Shown: positions 54,634 to 61,890 of the stretch, piece by piece
How the letters are laid out: the number at the start of each line of letters is the position of its first letter
How positions within the stretch are numbered: position 1 is the stretch's first letter
Assembly (NCBI GenBank): GCA_050248715.1
Contig: JBFWRV010000024.1
Location: forward strand, 15,004-79,003
Direction of reading: 5' to 3'
Length of the DNA: 64,000 bases
Origin: AWTP1-13 sp050248715
Lineage (GTDB): Bacteria; Pseudomonadota; Alphaproteobacteria; Rhizobiales; Hyphomicrobiaceae
Notes under the pieces: model-generated
The model's input: the letters and a program-made list of their open reading frames with translations, nothing else
Databases searched by the model: none
What the model was told of the DNA's origin: nothing
Translations under genes and position numbers: made by a program

Positions 54634-54647
54634 TTGATCGCGATCAA
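54634..54647 (-). promoter_or_regulatory. Fnr/FixK-type box TTGATCGCGATCAA
   Basis: A perfect inverted repeat TTGAT-CGCG-ATCAA in the divergent region between the universal stress protein and ABC export genes. The spacing to the stress protein start suits class II activation (centre about 41 bases before a start point near 54599). A second box for the opposite direction is at 54771. Confidence 0.82.
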
Positions 54648-54770
54648 GCATTCCGGTCGCGGGACGGCCTACGAGGCGCACGGGAACGAACGAGGATCAC
54701 ACGGGGTCGGCGAGTGCCAGATCGGCATGCCGGGCCGTTGGCCTCGGATCAACCGCCCCGCCCCACTTTT

Positions 54771-54784
54771 TTGACCTCCGTCAA
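54771..54784 (+). promoter_or_regulatory. Fnr/FixK-type box TTGACCTCCGTCAA
   Basis: A perfect inverted repeat TTGAC-CTCC-GTCAA. This C/G variant agrees with the FixK-type consensus. A start point 41 bases downstream of its centre (about 54819) leaves a leader of about 26 bases to the ABC ATPase ATG, a typical class II arrangement. Confidence 0.78.
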
Positions 54785-54844
54785 AGAGCAACAGGCGCTG
54801 AACCCCTACGCACAGCCGGAATGCCGGGAGCGAGGGTTCGACAG

Positions 54845-55552
54845 ATGACTGACGTCGTTTTCGAGGCCAAGGGTCTCACCAAAACCTACCGCAACGGCGA
54901 GGTCGAGGTGCACGCCCTGGCGGGGGTCGACCTTCAGCTCTTCGCCGGCGAGCTGGTGGTTCTGCTGGGGCCGTCCGGTTCCGGAAAGTCGACGCTCCTC
55001 AACATTCTGGGCGGTCTCGACCATGCCAGCTCCGGCACGGTCCGCTTTCAGGATGAGGATCTCAGCAGTCTCGATGACGCGGGGCTCACCGCCTATCGCC
55101 GTGACCACGTCGGCTTCGTGTTCCAATTCTACAACCTCATTCCATCGTTGACGGCGCGGGAGAACGTCAACCTCGTGACCGAGATCGCGCGACGTCCGAT
55201 GCCCGCCGACACCGCGCTCGAGCTGGTCGGGCTCGCCGGGCGGATGGACCACTTCCCCGCGCAAATGTCGGGCGGCGAGCAGCAGCGTGTCGCCATTGCC
55301 CGTGCCATCGCCAAGCAACCCGACGTGCTGCTCTGCGACGAGCCTACGGGGGCACTGGACAGCAAGACCGGCGTGCGCGTGCTCGAGGCCTTGTCCCAGG
55401 TCAACAGTGAGCTCGGGACCACCACCGCGCTCATCACCCACAATGCCGCGATCAAGGATATGGCCCATCGCGTGCTGATGTTCGGCGACGGGCGCATCTC
55501 CGGCACGCAGGTCAACACCAAGCGCAAGCAGCCCTCGGAGATCAGCTGGTAG
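54845..55552 (+). CDS. ABC transporter ATP-binding protein (LolD/MacB type)
   Basis: A 235-residue ATPase of the LolD/MacB group. The Walker A is GPSGSGKST (about residue 42), the signature is MSGGEQQRVAIARAIA, and Walker B is VLLCDEPTGALD, followed by HN in LITHN. The FQFYNLIPSLTARENV segment is typical of this group. It energises the FtsX-fold permease that follows 6 bases later. ATG 54845 has GAGGG upstream; an ATG 24 bases before is possible. Together with the next two genes it makes an export system of MacAB-like design. Confidence 0.93.
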   Translation: MTDVVFEAKGLTKTYRNGEVEVHALAGVDLQLFAGELVVLLGPSGSGKSTLLNILGGLDHASSGTVRFQDEDLSSLDDAGLTAYRRDHVGFVFQFYNLIPSLTARENVNLVTEIARRPMPADTALELVGLAGRMDHFPAQMSGGEQQRVAIARAIAKQPDVLLCDEPTGALDSKTGVRVLEALSQVNSELGTTTALITHNAAIKDMAHRVLMFGDGRISGTQVNTKRKQPSEISW

Positions 55553-55558
55553 ACAGCC

Positions 55559-57919
55559 GTGCGCACGCTCGACCGCAAGCTTCTGAGGGACCTCGCGCAC
55601 ATGTGGGCGCAGGCGTTGGCGATCGCGATGGTGATCGCCTCGGGTGTCGCCACCTTCGTGCTTGCAAGCGGAGCCTACCATTCGCTCGAGGAGACGCGTG
55701 CCGCGTACTACCTGCGCTATCGCTTTGCGGATCTCTTCGCGGAGGTCCGTCGGGCCCCGAAGGCCGTGGCCGACCGCATCGCGGCCATCCCCGGCGTGGC
55801 CGCCGCCGAGCCCCGCATCACGCACCTCGCGCTGCTCGATGTGCCGGGCCTTGCCGAGCCCGCCACCGGGCGCGCCGTCTCGGTGCCCGATCTCGGCGAG
55901 CCGCGCCTCAACCTGCTTCACCTGCGCGAGGGACGCCTGCCGGAGCGGGAGCGCACGGACGAAGTAACCATCAACGAGGGATTCGCCAAGGCGCACGGCA
56001 TGCATCTGGGCGCCACGTTCCAGGCGCTCCTCAACGGCAAAAAGCGCGAGCTCAAGGTGGTGGGTGTCGCCCTGTCGCCCGAGTTCATCTATGCGCTCGG
56101 CCCCGGCGACCTGATGCCCGATGATCGGAGGTTTGCGATCCTGTGGATGTCGGAGAAGGCGCTTGCCGCATTGTTTGACCTCGATGGCGCGTTCAACAGC
56201 ATCTCCCTGAAGCTGCTGCCGGGCACATCGCAGGCGGAGGCCGTCAAGCAGGTCGATGACCTGCTGGCGCGCTACGGCGGCACGGGCGCCCTGGCGCGCA
56301 AGGACCAGCTCTCGCATGCTTTCCTGGACGCCGAGCTGAGGCAGCTCGATGCGCTGCGGCGCGTAATGCCGCCGATCTTCCTTCTCGTGTCGGCATTCCT
56401 CATCAACATAACGCTTTCGCGCATGGTTGCGCTCGAGCGGGAGCAGATCGGACTGTTGAAGGCGCTCGGCTATGGGCCGTTGCCAATAGTGGCCCACTAC
56501 ATCAAGGTGGTTCTGGCCATCACCCTCTTCGGGATCGTTATCGGCTACGTGGCCGGCGCCTGGCTCGGCAAAGGGCTGACGCGCCTCTATGGCGACTTCT
56601 TCCACTTCCCGTTCCTCGTATTCCGGCATGACGCCGACACCTATGTCATTGCCGCGGGCGTGTCCGTGGTCGCGGCAGTGGCAGGGGCCCTCAAGGCAGT
56701 GCGCGAGGTGCTGGCATTGGCGCCCGCGGTCGCCATGCAACCGCCCGCCGCGCCCCGCTACCGCAAACTGCTCGGCGCAGGAGGCCGGCCGTCGGCCCTG
56801 GTTTCCCAGCTGACCACCATGTCTGTCAGGCACATGATCCGCCGTCCGCTGCGCGCCGGAGCGACATCGCTCGGCATCGCCATGGGATTGGGGCTGCTCG
56901 TGACCGCACTCCTGTCGTTCGATTCCGTCGAGCACATGGTGGACATCGCCTTCTTCCGCACCGAGCGTCAGCACGCGACGCTCACATTCACCGACGAAAA
57001 GCACCAACGCGCCCTGCAATCGGTAGAGCAGATGCCCGGGGTTCTGCGTGCCGAGCCCTATAGATCTGTGGCCGTCCGCCTTCGCAACGGACATGCCTCG
57101 CGGCAGCTCTCCATCATCGGCAAGCCCCGGGACATGGACCTCTCGCGCGTGCTCGATCTGGACGACCGCCCGATCGAGCTGCCGCCATCGGGGCTGGTCG
57201 TCAACGAGCGCGTGGCCTCGATCCTGAACCTGCGCGAGGGCGATGCCGTCGAGGCCGAGATCCTGGAGGGGCGGCGCGGGACGCGACAGCTCGTGGTGGC
57301 GGAGGTCATCAAGAGCTACTTCGGTCTGACCGCCTTCATGACCATCGACGCGCTCGACCGGGTGATGTACGGGCCGCGGTTGACCGGCGTCCACATCGCC
57401 TACGACGTCGAGCGGCAAGACGATCTGTTCACGGCCATCAAGTCAACGCCCGGCATCGGGTCGATCGCGCTCCAGCGCCACGCACTTGCACGCTTCCGCG
57501 AGACGATTGCGCAAAACATCAACTACTCGGTGACGATCTATGTGACGCTTGCGGTCATCATCGCCTTCGGCGTCGTCTACAATAGCGCGCGCATCCAGCT
57601 GTCCGAGCATGCGCGGGAACTGGCGAGCCTGCGGGTGCTGGGGTTCACGCGCGGAGAGGTTTCGCGCGTACTTTTCACCGAGCTTGTCCTGCTCACCGTC
57701 CTGGCGATCCCACCCGGGTGGATGATGGGCTACGGGTTCGGCTGGCTGCTCGTCAAGGCGTTCTCGAGCGACCTCTACCGCGTGCCGTTCGTCATCGAGA
57801 CCGCGACCTACGCCAAGGCGACGCTGGTGGTGCTGGCGGCCACTGTCACGTCCGCACTTATAGTGCGCAAGCGCATCGACAGGCTGGATCTCATTGCCGT
57901 CCTGAAGACCAGGGACTAG
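55559..57919 (+). CDS. FtsX-fold ABC permease, two-domain (786 residues)
   Basis: A permease with two FtsX modules in one chain. Helix 1 is at about residues 15-37. Next comes a periplasmic MacB-like domain (EVTINEGFAKAHGMHLGATF), then three helices (about 273-395). The second module starts near SVRHMIRRPLRAGATSLGIA, has its own periplasmic domain, and ends with three helices (ELASLRVLGFTRGEVSRVLF). Export of lipoprotein, peptide or drug is possible. It begins with GTG 55559, and the membrane-fusion protein follows 10 bases after its stop. Confidence 0.9.
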   Translation: MRTLDRKLLRDLAHMWAQALAIAMVIASGVATFVLASGAYHSLEETRAAYYLRYRFADLFAEVRRAPKAVADRIAAIPGVAAAEPRITHLALLDVPGLAEPATGRAVSVPDLGEPRLNLLHLREGRLPERERTDEVTINEGFAKAHGMHLGATFQALLNGKKRELKVVGVALSPEFIYALGPGDLMPDDRRFAILWMSEKALAALFDLDGAFNSISLKLLPGTSQAEAVKQVDDLLARYGGTGALARKDQLSHAFLDAELRQLDALRRVMPPIFLLVSAFLINITLSRMVALEREQIGLLKALGYGPLPIVAHYIKVVLAITLFGIVIGYVAGAWLGKGLTRLYGDFFHFPFLVFRHDADTYVIAAGVSVVAAVAGALKAVREVLALAPAVAMQPPAAPRYRKLLGAGGRPSALVSQLTTMSVRHMIRRPLRAGATSLGIAMGLGLLVTALLSFDSVEHMVDIAFFRTERQHATLTFTDEKHQRALQSVEQMPGVLRAEPYRSVAVRLRNGHASRQLSIIGKPRDMDLSRVLDLDDRPIELPPSGLVVNERVASILNLREGDAVEAEILEGRRGTRQLVVAEVIKSYFGLTAFMTIDALDRVMYGPRLTGVHIAYDVERQDDLFTAIKSTPGIGSIALQRHALARFRETIAQNINYSVTIYVTLAVIIAFGVVYNSARIQLSEHARELASLRVLGFTRGEVSRVLFTELVLLTVLAIPPGWMMGYGFGWLLVKAFSSDLYRVPFVIETATYAKATLVVLAATVTSALIVRKRIDRLDLIAVLKTRD

Positions 57920-57929
57920 GGGGCACTCC

Positions 57930-59165
57930 ATGCGTTCATTGCCGGCACTTCAGACCAAGAGGGCCCTGATTCTCCTGGGGGCGGCGGGCCTCGCCGCCGG
58001 CCTCACGTGGGCGCTTTGGCCGAAGCCCGTCCTGGTCGACGTCGCCGAGGTTCGCAAGGGACAGTTCGAGGTGACCGTGGACGAGGAGGGCAAGGCCCGC
58101 ATCAAGGATGTCTATACCGTGTCGGCGCCGATTACCGGCAAGCTGGTGCGGCTGTCCCTCGAGGCCGGCGATCGCGTCAAGAAGGACATGACCATCGTTG
58201 CCAACATCGAGCCGATGGCACCGGCGTTCCTTGACGTGCGCGTCACCCGGGAGCTGGAGGCTCAGCTCGAAGCCGCCAAAGCGGCCGTAGCATTGGCCGA
58301 GGCCGAGGTTCGCCAAGCGGCCGCCGAGCTCATGTTCGCGCAAAGCGAGCTGCGGCGCGCCGAGACTCTCATCAAGACGAGGATCATCTCCGACCGGGCC
58401 TTGGAGCGCGCGCGGATCGACGTCGACACGAAAGAGGCTACCCTCGCGCGCTCGAGAGCCAACCTGGACGTACGCAAGCGCGAGCTGGAAAGCAGCCAAG
58501 CCCGCCTGATCGGCCCGGAGGAGGCCTGGAAGGGCGAGGTGCCGGCGGGTTGTTGCGTCACCGTGCGCGCACCGGTGAGCGGTCGCGTCCTGCGCCTCAT
58601 CCAGGAAAGCGAGCGGGTGGTTGTCGCCGGCACGCCGCTGCTCGAGATCGGCGACCCCGACAACCTCGAGCTGGTGGTCGAGCTGCTGTCGGTGGACGCG
58701 GTCAAAGTGATCGAGGGCGCTACCGCCACGATCGAGGGTTGGGGGGGCACTCCGCTGCTGGCCAGGGTGATGCGTGTGGAGCCGGCGGGCTTCACGAAAG
58801 TCTCCGCCCTGGGGATCGAGGAACAGCGAGTCCGCACCATCCTGAAGCTTCACAAGGCGGAGAACGTTGCCGACCGGCTGGGCCACGAGTACCGCGTGTT
58901 CGTCAGAATTACGGTCCACCAGTCGCCGAATGCCTTGCGCCTTCCCATCAGCGCGCTGTTCCGGAGGGGAGGGACGTGGATGGTGTATGTCGTCGAGCGC
59001 GGACGGGCACGATCTCAAGCAGTTGAGATCGGACAACGCAACACCAGCTTCGCCGAAGTCACCAAGGGATTGCCGGAGGGAGCGTCCGTCATCCTTCATC
59101 CAAGCGACCGTGTCGCCGACGGCGTAAGGGTGGTGACGCGCGCGCCTGCGGCTACGCCGAAATAG
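57930..59165 (+). CDS. HlyD/MacA-type periplasmic adaptor
   Basis: A 411-residue membrane-fusion protein. A signal anchor lies at residues 12-30. The barrel-sandwich half APITGKLVRLSLEAGDRVKK comes next, then a long coiled-coil hairpin (about 105-190, LEAQLEAAKAAVALAEAEVR). The second barrel half is TVRAPVSGRVLRLIQESERV, followed by beta-barrel and membrane-proximal domains. It would link the ABC permease to an outer-membrane channel, which is not encoded here. No TolC-like gene is found in the window. Confidence 0.92.
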   Translation: MRSLPALQTKRALILLGAAGLAAGLTWALWPKPVLVDVAEVRKGQFEVTVDEEGKARIKDVYTVSAPITGKLVRLSLEAGDRVKKDMTIVANIEPMAPAFLDVRVTRELEAQLEAAKAAVALAEAEVRQAAAELMFAQSELRRAETLIKTRIISDRALERARIDVDTKEATLARSRANLDVRKRELESSQARLIGPEEAWKGEVPAGCCVTVRAPVSGRVLRLIQESERVVVAGTPLLEIGDPDNLELVVELLSVDAVKVIEGATATIEGWGGTPLLARVMRVEPAGFTKVSALGIEEQRVRTILKLHKAENVADRLGHEYRVFVRITVHQSPNALRLPISALFRRGGTWMVYVVERGRARSQAVEIGQRNTSFAEVTKGLPEGASVILHPSDRVADGVRVVTRAPAATPK

Positions 59166-59263
59166 AGCGTTGATCCACGTGATTGCGCCGATAGGGCGGG
59201 CTCTATGCGCTGTCATCGCCGGCGATCACGAGCAAGGTCCTGCGCCTGCCCCTGAAGCAGCCC

Positions 59264-59277
59264 TTGATCTCAATCAA
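59264..59277 (+). promoter_or_regulatory. Fnr/FixK-type box TTGATCTCAATCAA
   Basis: A perfect inverted repeat TTGAT-CTCA-ATCAA, 98 bases after the HlyD-like gene. A start point 41 bases downstream (about 59312) would sit just before the ATG at 59330, itself preceded by GGAGG, and upstream of the ATG at 59447. Confidence 0.8.
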
Positions 59278-59446
59278 AGTCCATGACGGCGCATTGGCGT
59301 TTGCTGGTGCATCCACGGAGGCGAGGAGAATGCACACAGCAAGCTTCCTACCGCAAATGCCCGCGGCACTGCCCACGGCCGGCTCGACGGTCGCCGGGCC
59401 CGCACCGACGCATTGCATGCGCAGTCACAGCCATAGGCGGAAACTG

Positions 59447-59959
59447 ATGGATGCGGTCAGGCGCGGCCTCCTCCTCTTACTTCTGGCGCTCTGGATCGTT
59501 CCACAAGGCGCAAGGGCGAAAGAGCAGGAGGTGCGGGTCTACCTGTTTTCGGCGTCGAGCTGTCCCGGCTGCGATGGCGCGCGGTCATTCCTGGTAAAGG
59601 CGCGTCAGGACGAACCAAAGATCGCACTCGAGGACTTGGATGTCGAGGGCAGCTTCGCCAATGCGCTGTTGTTCGATCGCATCTATGAAAGAATTGGCAT
59701 GGCAGGTTTCGGCGCTCTGCCGCTGATCATCATTGGCACGCATGTGATGATTGGCTACGACGACGAGGTTGGCGCCGAAATTCTCAGCCACATCCGCGAT
59801 TGCCGGGAGCGGGAATGCCTTGACATCGTCGAAGCCGTCAGGCGTGAGCTAAGCGAGGAATTGGAGCAGGCATCGCGATGCCCGCCAACCCTTCCGGCGG
59901 CGCAATGGCGCGTTGCGTTGGGATCGTGCAAGCAGGAATCGAACTCCCTCGGTAGATGA
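59447..59959 (+). CDS. Exported thioredoxin-like protein with CPGC motif
   Basis: A 170-residue protein with a signal peptide (MDAVRRGLLLLLLALWIVPQ, cleavage after GARA at about residue 24). The mature part begins VRVYLFSASSCPGCDGARSF, a thioredoxin/glutaredoxin-like strand with the redox pair CPGC. GFGALPLIIIGTHVMIGYDD, with Pro before a strand, is the cis-Pro loop. Cys residues in RDCRERECLD and RCPP add possible disulfides. It should work in the periplasm. ATG 59447 gives a clean signal peptide; an ATG at 59330 with GGAGG 9 bases upstream would add 39 residues and cannot be ruled out. Confidence 0.82.
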   Translation: MDAVRRGLLLLLLALWIVPQGARAKEQEVRVYLFSASSCPGCDGARSFLVKARQDEPKIALEDLDVEGSFANALLFDRIYERIGMAGFGALPLIIIGTHVMIGYDDEVGAEILSHIRDCRERECLDIVEAVRRELSEELEQASRCPPTLPAAQWRVALGSCKQESNSLGR

Positions 59960-60030
59960 ATCGACAAAGTCCGGCTTCCGCCACCGATGAGAGCACGGAC
60001 AAAACCGACGACCCCTGATCCGATGAGAAG

Positions 60031-60318
60031 CTATGCGGGCACGACAAGATGAGGCGCGGAAAACTCATCACGTCTGCCCCGGGGCGCTGATGCCGAGCGA
60101 TTCCATGGCATCAGCGCCAGGAGCTTCGCCATGCCGCACCAGCCGCTGACGCCGGCGAAAGTGAGGCCTGCGCCAACGAGGGCGGCCAACCCATAGAAAA
60201 CCGGGGCGATGAACTGCCCCAAGCCGACGCCGAGCAGTATAAGGCTGCCGGCGACCAAGGTTGCGCCCTGATCCATGAGCCGCTTGGCCTCGGCGGGTGA
60301 GATGGTCGGCAGGCTCAT
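60031..60318 (-). CDS. DUF2892 membrane protein with rhodanese stub (YgaP-like)
   Basis: A 95-residue protein. The first 20 residues, TISPAEAKRLMDQGATLV, look like the start of a rhodanese domain, as in E. coli YgaP (TTISPHDAQELIARGAKLI). At residue 22 the sequence jumps to the DUF2892 membrane part (AGSLILLGVGLGQFIAPVFY, then LTFAGVSGWCGMAKLLALMP), again YgaP-like. The 80-100 residues with the catalytic Cys of rhodanese are missing. Two membrane helices remain. The ATG overlaps the regulator's stop (ATGA), so both are co-translated. Confidence 0.85.
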   Translation of the reverse strand: MSLPTISPAEAKRLMDQGATLVAGSLILLGVGLGQFIAPVFYGLAALVGAGLTFAGVSGWCGMAKLLALMPWNRSASAPRGRRDEFSAPHLVVPA

Positions 60319-60695
60319 GTTCGCTCTCTTTCCTTGGTTCTCCGTCCCGCCCGGGCTGATCGCTCCGGCGGGCAGTACAGCTGCTGCAGGTGCCCGAGCA
60401 GCGCCTCCGCTCGGGGATCGGCGATGCGATACCAGAGCGTCTGGCTTTCCCTGCGGTAGGTAACCACGCCCTCCTCGCGCATCTTGGCGAGATGCTGCGA
60501 CAAGGCCGACTGCGACAACCCGACCGCATCGACCAGGCTCCCTACAGTGGCTTCGCCCCACTCCGCCAGCTTGCAGAGAATCATCAGGCGGCGCTCATTG
60601 GCGAGCGCGCGCAGGACACCGGCAACCTGCGTGGCATTGGCGGTAAAGACCGCCAGATCGGATGGCGCTTTCGGCATCGCCTTCGTCTCGTGCAT
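60315..60695 (-). CDS. bigR: ArsR-family repressor, BigR/SqrR-like
   Basis: A 126-residue winged-helix repressor. The recognition helix region is SQSALSQHLAKMREEGVV (residues 61-78). Two cysteines lie at positions 41 (MILCKLAEW) and 108 (LQQLYCP), the sites of the sulfide-sensing pair in BigR and SqrR. It is divergent from a persulfide dioxygenase-like gene and co-transcribed with a YgaP-like gene, as expected for BigR-type operons. Reactive sulfur should bridge the cysteines and release the operator. A start at 60677 is possible. Confidence 0.88.
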   Translation of the reverse strand: MHETKAMPKAPSDLAVFTANATQVAGVLRALANERRLMILCKLAEWGEATVGSLVDAVGLSQSALSQHLAKMREEGVVTYRRESQTLWYRIADPRAEALLGHLQQLYCPPERSARAGRRTKERERT

Positions 60696-60699
60696 CGGC

Positions 60700-60731
60700 T
60701 ATTGCTAAATTAGATATCGCTAATATATATG
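60700..60731. promoter_or_regulatory. AT-rich operator between the ArsR repressor and persulfide dioxygenase
   Basis: The divergent gap contains ATTAGATATCGCTAAT (60709-60724), arms ATTAG and CTAAT around a 6-base centre. A third copy of GCTAA stands at 60704-60708. The stretch is strikingly AT-rich for this genome and begins 4 bases before the repressor start codon. BigR-type repressors bind AT-rich palindromes, so this is the likely autoregulatory operator for both directions. Confidence 0.72.
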
Positions 60732-60764
60732 TCAAGAACGCTCCCGCCAGCAAATGAGGTTGCC

Positions 60765-61634
60765 ATGTCGTCAGCCCCCGCCATCCGCGCCTTCTTCGAC
60801 GAGCCGACCAACACGGTGAGCTATCTCGTCTCCGATCCCGCCACTCGTCGGGCGGCCGTGATCGATCCCGTTCTCGACTACGATCATCGGACCGGCAAGG
60901 CGTCCGCCAAGTCGGCGGATGCCATCCTCGCTGCTGCAAAGACGGCAAACCTGTCGATCGAATGGGTGCTGGAGACGCACGCACATGCCGATCACCTGTC
61001 CGGCGCGCCCTACGTGAAGCTCAAGACCGGAGCCAAGGTCGGCATCGGCGAACAGATCCGGGAGGTGCAGAGGATCTTCCGCCCCGTCTTCAACGCCACG
61101 GACGTCTCCGGGGACGGCAGCGAGTTCGATCATCTCTTCAAGGACGGCGAGCGGTTCCGGCTGGGAACGCTGGAGATCGAGGTTCTGCATGTCCCGGGGC
61201 ATACGCCGGCGGATATCGCCTACAAGATCGCCGATGCCGTCTTCGTCGGGGATACGCTGTTCATGCCGGACTACGGCACGGCGCGCGCCGACTTCCCCGG
61301 CGGTGATGCGCGCACGCTCTACCGCTCGATCAAACGGCTGCTGGCGCTGCCGACCGCGACGCGCCTCTTCATGTGCCACGACTACAAGGCCCCAGGACGG
61401 GATCACTACGCCTGGGAGACCACGGTCGGCGAGCAGCGTGAGCATAATGCCCACGTCAAGGACGGCGTCGATGAAACCGCATTCGTCGCCATGCGGGAGG
61501 CGCGCGACGCCACGCTTGCGGCGCCGCTGCTCCTGCTGCCGTCGATCCAGGTCAACATCCGCGCCGGCAAGCTGCCGCCTGCTGACGCAAACGGCGTCCC
61601 GTACCTGAAGATCCCGGTCAAGCTCGCCTCTTAG
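60765..61634 (+). CDS. ETHE1/Blh-type metallo-beta-lactamase (persulfide dioxygenase-like)
   Basis: A 289-residue enzyme. The metal motif is ETHAHADHLSGA (about residue 70), with more ligands in HVPGHTPADIAY, FVGDTLFMPDYGTARADFPG and MCHDYKAPG. This matches the single-iron persulfide dioxygenases (ETHE1, bacterial Blh), which oxidise glutathione persulfide to sulfite. ATG 60765 has GAGG 6 bases upstream; an ATG at 60729 lies next to the operator. Divergent to the BigR-like repressor, it should be induced by sulfide or persulfide. Confidence 0.93.
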   Translation: MSSAPAIRAFFDEPTNTVSYLVSDPATRRAAVIDPVLDYDHRTGKASAKSADAILAAAKTANLSIEWVLETHAHADHLSGAPYVKLKTGAKVGIGEQIREVQRIFRPVFNATDVSGDGSEFDHLFKDGERFRLGTLEIEVLHVPGHTPADIAYKIADAVFVGDTLFMPDYGTARADFPGGDARTLYRSIKRLLALPTATRLFMCHDYKAPGRDHYAWETTVGEQREHNAHVKDGVDETAFVAMREARDATLAAPLLLLPSIQVNIRAGKLPPADANGVPYLKIPVKLAS

Positions 61635-61768
61635 GTCAACGCCGCAAAGCCGCGGGACGGCGAGCAGGGGCAAGCGCGGTCAGCCGCTCGCCGCCGTCGG
61701 ATGGATTTTGTGGCGCTGCCGGGCGAGCCTGCAGCGCAAGCAAACTCCGTCCGACGACGGCACATGCA

Positions 61769-61782
61769 TTGACGGGCGTCAA
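61769..61782 (+). promoter_or_regulatory. Fnr/FixK-type box TTGACGGGCGTCAA
   Basis: A perfect inverted repeat TTGAC-GGGC-GTCAA, 108 bases before the P-type ATPase start. A start point near 61817 would leave a 74-base leader, the same spacing as at the PHB depolymerase. Confidence 0.75.
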
Positions 61783-61890
61783 ACCATCCGCCGGTACGTG
61801 GTGATTTCCCTGGGCAAGCAGCGCTCCGCCGCCGCCCGCCTGTCGCGGAAAGCACGGATCGTTGCCTCTTCGGCGCGCATAATTGCTCCC

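Noticed and set aside
54806..57418. A minus-strand frame of 870 codons opposite the ABC export genes
   Set aside because: The forward frames carry ABC signature and FtsX motifs with operon spacing; the antisense frame has none.
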